From RPQJ01 sp963823535 (GTDB taxonomy: Bacteria > Pseudomonadota > Gammaproteobacteria > Steroidobacterales > Steroidobacteraceae), in NCBI GenBank assembly GCA_963823535.1, contig CAWGLZ010000004.1:496001-560000 (forward strand): a DNA stretch of 64,000 nt. The letters run 5' to 3'. This document shows, one piece after another, positions 60,177-64,000 of the stretch. Position 1 is the first letter of the stretch; each line of letters begins with the position of its first letter. A program made the position numbers and the translations under genes. Below the pieces are notes generated by a model. It saw nothing but the letters and a program-made list of their open reading frames with translations. It did no database searches and was not told the origin of the DNA.

Positions 60177-62075
60177 GTGACGAAACTCCCCCAAGCGACT
60201 GACACGGCGACTGGCACGGCGACTCGCACGGCGACTCGCACGGCGACTGCCACGCCGTCAGTGACTGACGGCGCCGGCCCGTGGGCCAAGCTGCGCCGCC
60301 GCAAGGTGGGGCAGTGGGGCATCGTCTACGCCGCGGGCGCCTGGGGCTTCCTGCAGGGACTCGAGTACGTCACGGACACCTTCCACTGGCCGGACGCGAT
60401 CCTGCAGTCCGCGACGTTGGCCCTGCTGATCGGCCTGCCGGTCGTGCTGGTGATCGCCTGGTACCACGGCGACCAGGGCCGGCAGCGGGTCAGCGCGGCA
60501 GAGCTCACCATCATCACGCTGCTGTTCCTGCTCGGCGGGGGGATCTTCTGGCTCTACGACCGGGCGGGGGATGCGCCGCCGTCCGCTTCGGTAGCGCTGG
60601 CGCCGCCGCTTGCCACGGCGGGCACGGCCGCCCGCGTGTCCGACCGGTCGATCGCGGTGCTGCCGTTCGTCAACATGTCGGGCGACCCGGACAACGAGTA
60701 CTTCTCGGACGGGATCTCCGAGGAAATCCTGAACGTGCTCGCCGGCACGCCCGAGCTGAGGGTCGCGGCCCGTACCTCGTCGTTCTCGTTCAAGGGCAAG
60801 GCGATGGAAGTGCCCGAGATTGCCGACGCGCTCAAGGTGCGCATGGTGCTCGAGGGTAGCGTGCGCAGGCAGGGCGACCAGGTCCGCATCACCGCGCAGC
60901 TGATCGACGCGCAGGACGGCTTCCACGTCTGGTCGCAGGCCTACGACCGCAGGCTCGAGGACATCTTCGCGATCCAGGACGAGATCGCCCGGGCGATCGG
61001 CGAGGAACTCAAGGTGAAGATCGCCGGGTCCGGCCGGGTGGGTCAGGGCTCGGGTGGACCGCCGAACCTGGCGTCCCACGACCTTTACCTGCGCGGCATG
61101 GCACTGTGGCACACGCGCGGCGAGCAGGAACTCTGGGACGCCATCGCCGCCTTTGACGAAGCGGCCGCCCTCGATCCGAAATCGGCCCAGGCTTTCGCAG
61201 GACTGGCATTGGCCTACTCAGTGGTCGGCGGCTACAGCGCCCGCGTTCCGTTCGACGAAACCGTCGCCCGCGCCAGGAACGCTGCGGAGATGGCACTTGC
61301 GCTGGATCCCACGCTGCCCGAGGCTTACGCGGCGTTGGGCAACGCCGCATCGTATGGTGGGGATCGGCGATTGACCTCGATTGCGCTGCTCAAGCGGGCC
61401 ATCGACCTGCGGCCTTCGTTCGCAACGGCTCACCAATGGCTCGGCACGAAGTTGATGACCAACGGAGACCTGGCGGGCGGCCTCGCGTCGCTGGAGCGAG
61501 CGTCGACGCTGGATCCGCGCTCCCCGATCATTGCCGACAATCATGCCTCGGTCCTGTTGAGCCTGGGTCGCAACGAGGAGGCCAGGGCGCGGTGCCTGGA
61601 GGCGCTCGACTTCGCGCCGACTTTTGCCGGCTGCCTGAGGATTGCCAGCATGGCCGGACTTTACTTGGGCGATTACGAGGCAGCGCGACCGCTGCTCGAA
61701 CGGTTCGTTTCCGCCGAGAATCCGAGCGCAGGCGCACAGGCCACAGAACTCGTCGATGCGCTCGCGGGCAGCACCGATCGGCAAGCGTTCGCGAGGCGAA
61801 TTTCGGACTTCCCGATCAACAGCAATCTGGACCGGGGCAGCGGCAACGCGCTTCCCGGGGACGTCGTGACGGCCGTGCTGATGTTGCTCGGCGAGCGCGA
61901 ACTGGCGCTGGACTATCTCGAGCGTCTCGCCGGGATCCCCAACGGCTTTGCCGACTGGACGATCATGCTGCCGGTGATGGACCCGATCCGTTGCGAACCA
62001 CGCTTCGTGGCGGTGGTCGAGAGGCTGAAAACCACCGATCCGCACGCGGCGAAGGTGTGCGCAGTACAGGAATGA
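60177..62075 (+). CDS. Membrane TPR signalling protein with TolB-like domain
   Basis: 632 residues. A Thr/Ala-rich repeat tail (12-bp DNA repeat), two or three transmembrane segments (WGIVYAAGAWGFLQGLEYVT; LALLIGLPVVLVIAWYHGDQ; LTIITLLFLLGGGIFWLYDR), then FVNMSGDPDNEYFSDGISEE with RVAARTSSFSFKGKAMEVPE and GSVRRQGDQVRITAQLID, the TolB-like domain shared with the wHTH-TPR regulator at 14096-15998, and about six TPR units to the end. It has no DNA-binding or cyclase domain. It may work as a membrane-bound sensor or scaffold. GTG 60177 is the start of the frame; a later ATG exists after the TM segments. Confidence 0.8.
   Translation: MTKLPQATDTATGTATRTATRTATATPSVTDGAGPWAKLRRRKVGQWGIVYAAGAWGFLQGLEYVTDTFHWPDAILQSATLALLIGLPVVLVIAWYHGDQGRQRVSAAELTIITLLFLLGGGIFWLYDRAGDAPPSASVALAPPLATAGTAARVSDRSIAVLPFVNMSGDPDNEYFSDGISEEILNVLAGTPELRVAARTSSFSFKGKAMEVPEIADALKVRMVLEGSVRRQGDQVRITAQLIDAQDGFHVWSQAYDRRLEDIFAIQDEIARAIGEELKVKIAGSGRVGQGSGGPPNLASHDLYLRGMALWHTRGEQELWDAIAAFDEAAALDPKSAQAFAGLALAYSVVGGYSARVPFDETVARARNAAEMALALDPTLPEAYAALGNAASYGGDRRLTSIALLKRAIDLRPSFATAHQWLGTKLMTNGDLAGGLASLERASTLDPRSPIIADNHASVLLSLGRNEEARARCLEALDFAPTFAGCLRIASMAGLYLGDYEAARPLLERFVSAENPSAGAQATELVDALAGSTDRQAFARRISDFPINSNLDRGSGNALPGDVVTAVLMLLGERELALDYLERLAGIPNGFADWTIMLPVMDPIRCEPRFVAVVERLKTTDPHAAKVCAVQE
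60195..60254 (+). repeat. Five tandem 12-bp units, consensus GCGACTSGCACG
   Basis: Units at 60195, 60207, 60219, 60231 and 60243 share GCGACT and CACG and differ at two middle positions. They lie in the first codons of the TPR protein and encode a Thr/Ala-rich tract of the type ATxT. Multiples of 3 keep the frame when the copy number changes. Confidence 0.85.
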
Positions 62076-62148
62076 GGTCGACCTTGGCTCACCTCCGATG
62101 GCGAGATCGCAGCCTGGGAGGCTGTCTGACGACCCCGTGGAAACAGTC

Positions 62149-62601
62149 ATGGAATCCGTCGACCGCCGGTTCATGACCCGCGCCCTCGAACTCGCCCGCT
62201 GCGCCGAGGCGGCAGGCGAGGTTCCCGTGGGAGCGGTCATCGTGAAGGACGACCGGATCGTCGCCGAGGGGTGGAACCGGCCGATCGGCTCCTGCGACCC
62301 GACGGCGCACGCCGAGATCGTTGCGCTGCGCGCGGCCGGGCAGGCGCTCGGCACCTACCGGCTCACCGACACCACGCTCTACGTCACGCTGGAACCCTGT
62401 GCCATGTGCGCCTCGGCGATGGTGCACGCGCGGGTGAAGCGACTGGTGTTTGCCGCGGCGGACCCGCGGGCCGGAGCGGCAGGCTCGGTGTTCAACATCG
62501 TGCAGCACGCCGCGCTCAACCATCGCATCGAATGCACCGGCGGAATCCTCGAGGAGGAGTGCGCCTCGCTGCTGCGGTCGTTCTTCGTCGCCCGCCGCTG
62601 A
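62149..62601 (+). CDS. tadA: tRNA-specific adenosine deaminase TadA
   Basis: 150 residues from ATG 62149. Zinc deaminase motifs DPTAHAEIVALRAAGQALG (HAE) and TLEPCAMCASAMVHARVKRL (PCxxC), plus FAAADPRAGAAGSVFN. Converts A34 to inosine in tRNA-Arg(ACG); essential in most bacteria. Longer upstream frame lacks homology. Convergent with mltF, as expected for this locus. Confidence 0.96.
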   Translation: MESVDRRFMTRALELARCAEAAGEVPVGAVIVKDDRIVAEGWNRPIGSCDPTAHAEIVALRAAGQALGTYRLTDTTLYVTLEPCAMCASAMVHARVKRLVFAAADPRAGAAGSVFNIVQHAALNHRIECTGGILEEECASLLRSFFVARR

Positions 62602-62614
62602 ACACCGGCCGGAA

Positions 62615-64000
62615 TCAGCGTCGTACGGAACGCCTCGTTCGTCGCGGGCGCTCCGCGGGCTCGGGAGGCACCTCGATCTCCGCGGCCGGCGACGCGAGCC
62701 CGATGCCCGCCACCGCGATGATGTTCAGGTACGCCTTCACGTTGTCCACATAGCGGACCGGCTCCCAGCCGCGCGCGTACCCGCGCCGGGTTCGCGTGTA
62801 CCAGCGTTCCTGGCTCAGCAGCGGGAGGAACTCCCGGACGTCTTCCCACTTGTCGGCGTCGCGACCGTGCTGCTGTGCCAGGATGCGCGCGTCCTCGACG
62901 TGACCATAGCCGACGTTGTACGCCGCGACCGCAAACCACGTGCGGTCCGGCTCAGCGATGCGGGACGGAATCGTCGCGACCAGGCGCGAGAGGTATTTCG
63001 CACCGCCGAAAATGCTGGCCCGGGGATCCAGGCGATCGCCTGCCCGCATCATCCTTGCGGTGCCCTCGGTCAGCTGCATCAGGCCGCGTACGCCGGTGAA
63101 GGAGACCGCGCCCGGGTCCCACTTCGATTCCTGGTAGCCCATGGCCGCCAGCAGGCGCCAGTCGAGCTGGTACTTGGCGGCGGCCTCCTGGAACCATTCG
63201 ACGTAGAGTGGCAGGCGCGTCTGGACGTGCTCGAGGAAGTTGCGTGAGAAGAGGTAGTCGAAGCGGTCCTTGTCGCCGTAGTACCGCTCGAGCAGCTGCG
63301 CGATGACGCCCTCGGCACGCGCCCCGGCGAAGAACGCGTTCACGCGGTCGAGCAGCGAACGGTCACGTCCCGCCGTGCCGACGACCCAGGAGATGGCGCG
63401 CTCGGGCGACAGGTCGAGCGCAATCGCGAGATCGGGGTGAACGGCACGGTTCAGCGCGAACTCCGTCGAGCTCGCCAGCGTGAACTGCACGTTGCCGCGG
63501 GAGACTTCCGCCAGGATCTCCTCGGTATCGGTGTCGTCGCGCTCCACCCAGACGAGGTCCGGATGACGCAGACGCAGCTCCTCGAGCGTGCGCTGGTGGG
63601 CGCTGCCCGCGGCCACCTCGATCTGGCCGCGCGCGGCGGCACGGATGGAGCCCGGGCGGGTGCCCCTCTGCCGGTAGACGAGGTGTTCCCGGACGCGGTG
63701 ATAGCCCGGGCCGAAGTGCGCCCCGGATGGCAGCTCGACTCCGGTCGTCAGTCCGGCGGCGGCGATGTGGGCTCGACCGGCCGCAACCTCCTGGATCGCT
63801 GCCTCGCGCGTCCTGACGGTGTACAGCCGAAGCGCGACCCCGAGGTGCTCGGCGAAACGGCTGGCCAGCTCGTAGGCGGGTCCCTCGGGGCCGTGGCTCC
63901 CGAGGTAGTACGCGTCCGGGCTGTTCCGGGTCACCACGCGCAGTTCACCCTCCGCGAGTACCCGCTCCAGGAGCCCCGGGGGCTGGGTGCAGGTCGCGAG
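62615..64000 (-). CDS. mltF: Membrane-bound lytic murein transglycosylase F, N-terminus off the edge
   Basis: Partial; about 461 C-terminal residues present. The first residues visible (LATCTQPPGLLERVLAEG) include an A-T-C lipobox-like Cys, so almost all of the mature protein is here and only the signal peptide start is missing. An N-terminal solute-binding-protein-like domain (about 20-260) precedes the lysozyme-like domain with the catalytic Glu in LLAAMGYQESKWDPGAVSFT, GVRGLMQLT and YNVGYGHVEDARILAQQHGR. Cleaves glycan strands with formation of 1,6-anhydromuramoyl ends. In gammaproteobacteria purL usually lies beyond it. Confidence 0.95.
   Translation of the reverse strand, partial: LATCTQPPGLLERVLAEGELRVVTRNSPDAYYLGSHGPEGPAYELASRFAEHLGVALRLYTVRTREAAIQEVAAGRAHIAAAGLTTGVELPSGAHFGPGYHRVREHLVYRQRGTRPGSIRAAARGQIEVAAGSAHQRTLEELRLRHPDLVWVERDDTDTEEILAEVSRGNVQFTLASSTEFALNRAVHPDLAIALDLSPERAISWVVGTAGRDRSLLDRVNAFFAGARAEGVIAQLLERYYGDKDRFDYLFSRNFLEHVQTRLPLYVEWFQEAAAKYQLDWRLLAAMGYQESKWDPGAVSFTGVRGLMQLTEGTARMMRAGDRLDPRASIFGGAKYLSRLVATIPSRIAEPDRTWFAVAAYNVGYGHVEDARILAQQHGRDADKWEDVREFLPLLSQERWYTRTRRGYARGWEPVRYVDNVKAYLNIIAVAGIGLASPAAEIEVPPEPAERPRRTRRSVRR

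Noticed and set aside
60195..60254. Possible CRISPR-like repeat
   Set aside because: Units are directly abutting 12-bp repeats without spacers, inside a coding sequence.

Overview
The window is GC-rich DNA from a gammaproteobacterium. The block running suhB | trmJ - iscS-like - iscU-like - iscA - ndk - rlmN - pilW - rodZ - hisS - yfgM - bamB - der ... xseA | guaBA ... tadA | mltF has the gene order expected of gammaproteobacteria, and queA-tgt-yajC-secDF next to it fits too. Abundant acyl-CoA enzymes (fused acyl-CoA mutase, ETF-ubiquinone oxidoreductase, acetoacetyl-CoA synthetase, thiolase, SDRs) and a MetX-type acyltransferase suggest a free-living heterotroph near the Xanthomonadales/Nevskiales/Steroidobacterales part of the class; the order is inference. 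No plasmid or phage backbone is seen.

Layout. 1-4000: minus-strand ETF-QO, acetoacetyl-CoA synthetase and the start of zapE. 4100-6900: lipoprotein hydrolase, two eroded genes (a PLD fragment and an internally deleted DUF481 gene) and a SYLF protein. 6900-14050: short-chain acyl-CoA module (two SDRs, thiolase, TetR) facing a fused isobutyryl-CoA mutase across a promoter with two overlapping palindromes. 14100-24400: a winged-helix/TPR regulator, a ScyD-like secreted protein, plsC, xerD, dsbC, fdxA, a Nudix hydrolase, tRNA-Leu(CAA), an L,D-transpeptidase-like protein, and an ECF sigma / anti-sigma / double-PDZ operon. 24400-30900: queA-tgt-yajC-secD-secF and a TerC protein. 30900-49220: the conserved core block, carrying a divergent IscU-like protein that has lost most ligand residues, and lacking iscR, hscBA and ispG at their usual places. 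49300-62100: an accessory insertion between guaA and tadA-mltF. It holds a TetR/MaoC-like/SnoaL-like operon with a palindromic operator, an IS91-like remnant, a deleted DUF6445-like gene, a tightly overlapping operon of three sulfotransferase-like proteins plus one GT-A glycosyltransferase, a secreted amidohydrolase, a GNAT, a secreted M28 peptidase and a TPR signalling protein with a 12-bp coding repeat. 62150-64000: tadA and mltF (cut by the window edge).

Two patterns cut across the window. First, five otherwise well-conserved genes (aacS, the wHTH-TPR regulator, the ScyD-like gene, xerD, dsbC) are each broken by what looks like exactly one extra base. Because xerD and dsbC are housekeeping genes and the error sign is always the same, consensus sequencing error is the simplest explanation. 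Second, at least two genes (DUF481, DUF6445) keep both ends but lack the middle, which looks like real internal deletion. The best candidate for an undescribed system is the sulfotransferase/glycosyltransferase operon at 52507-55425.
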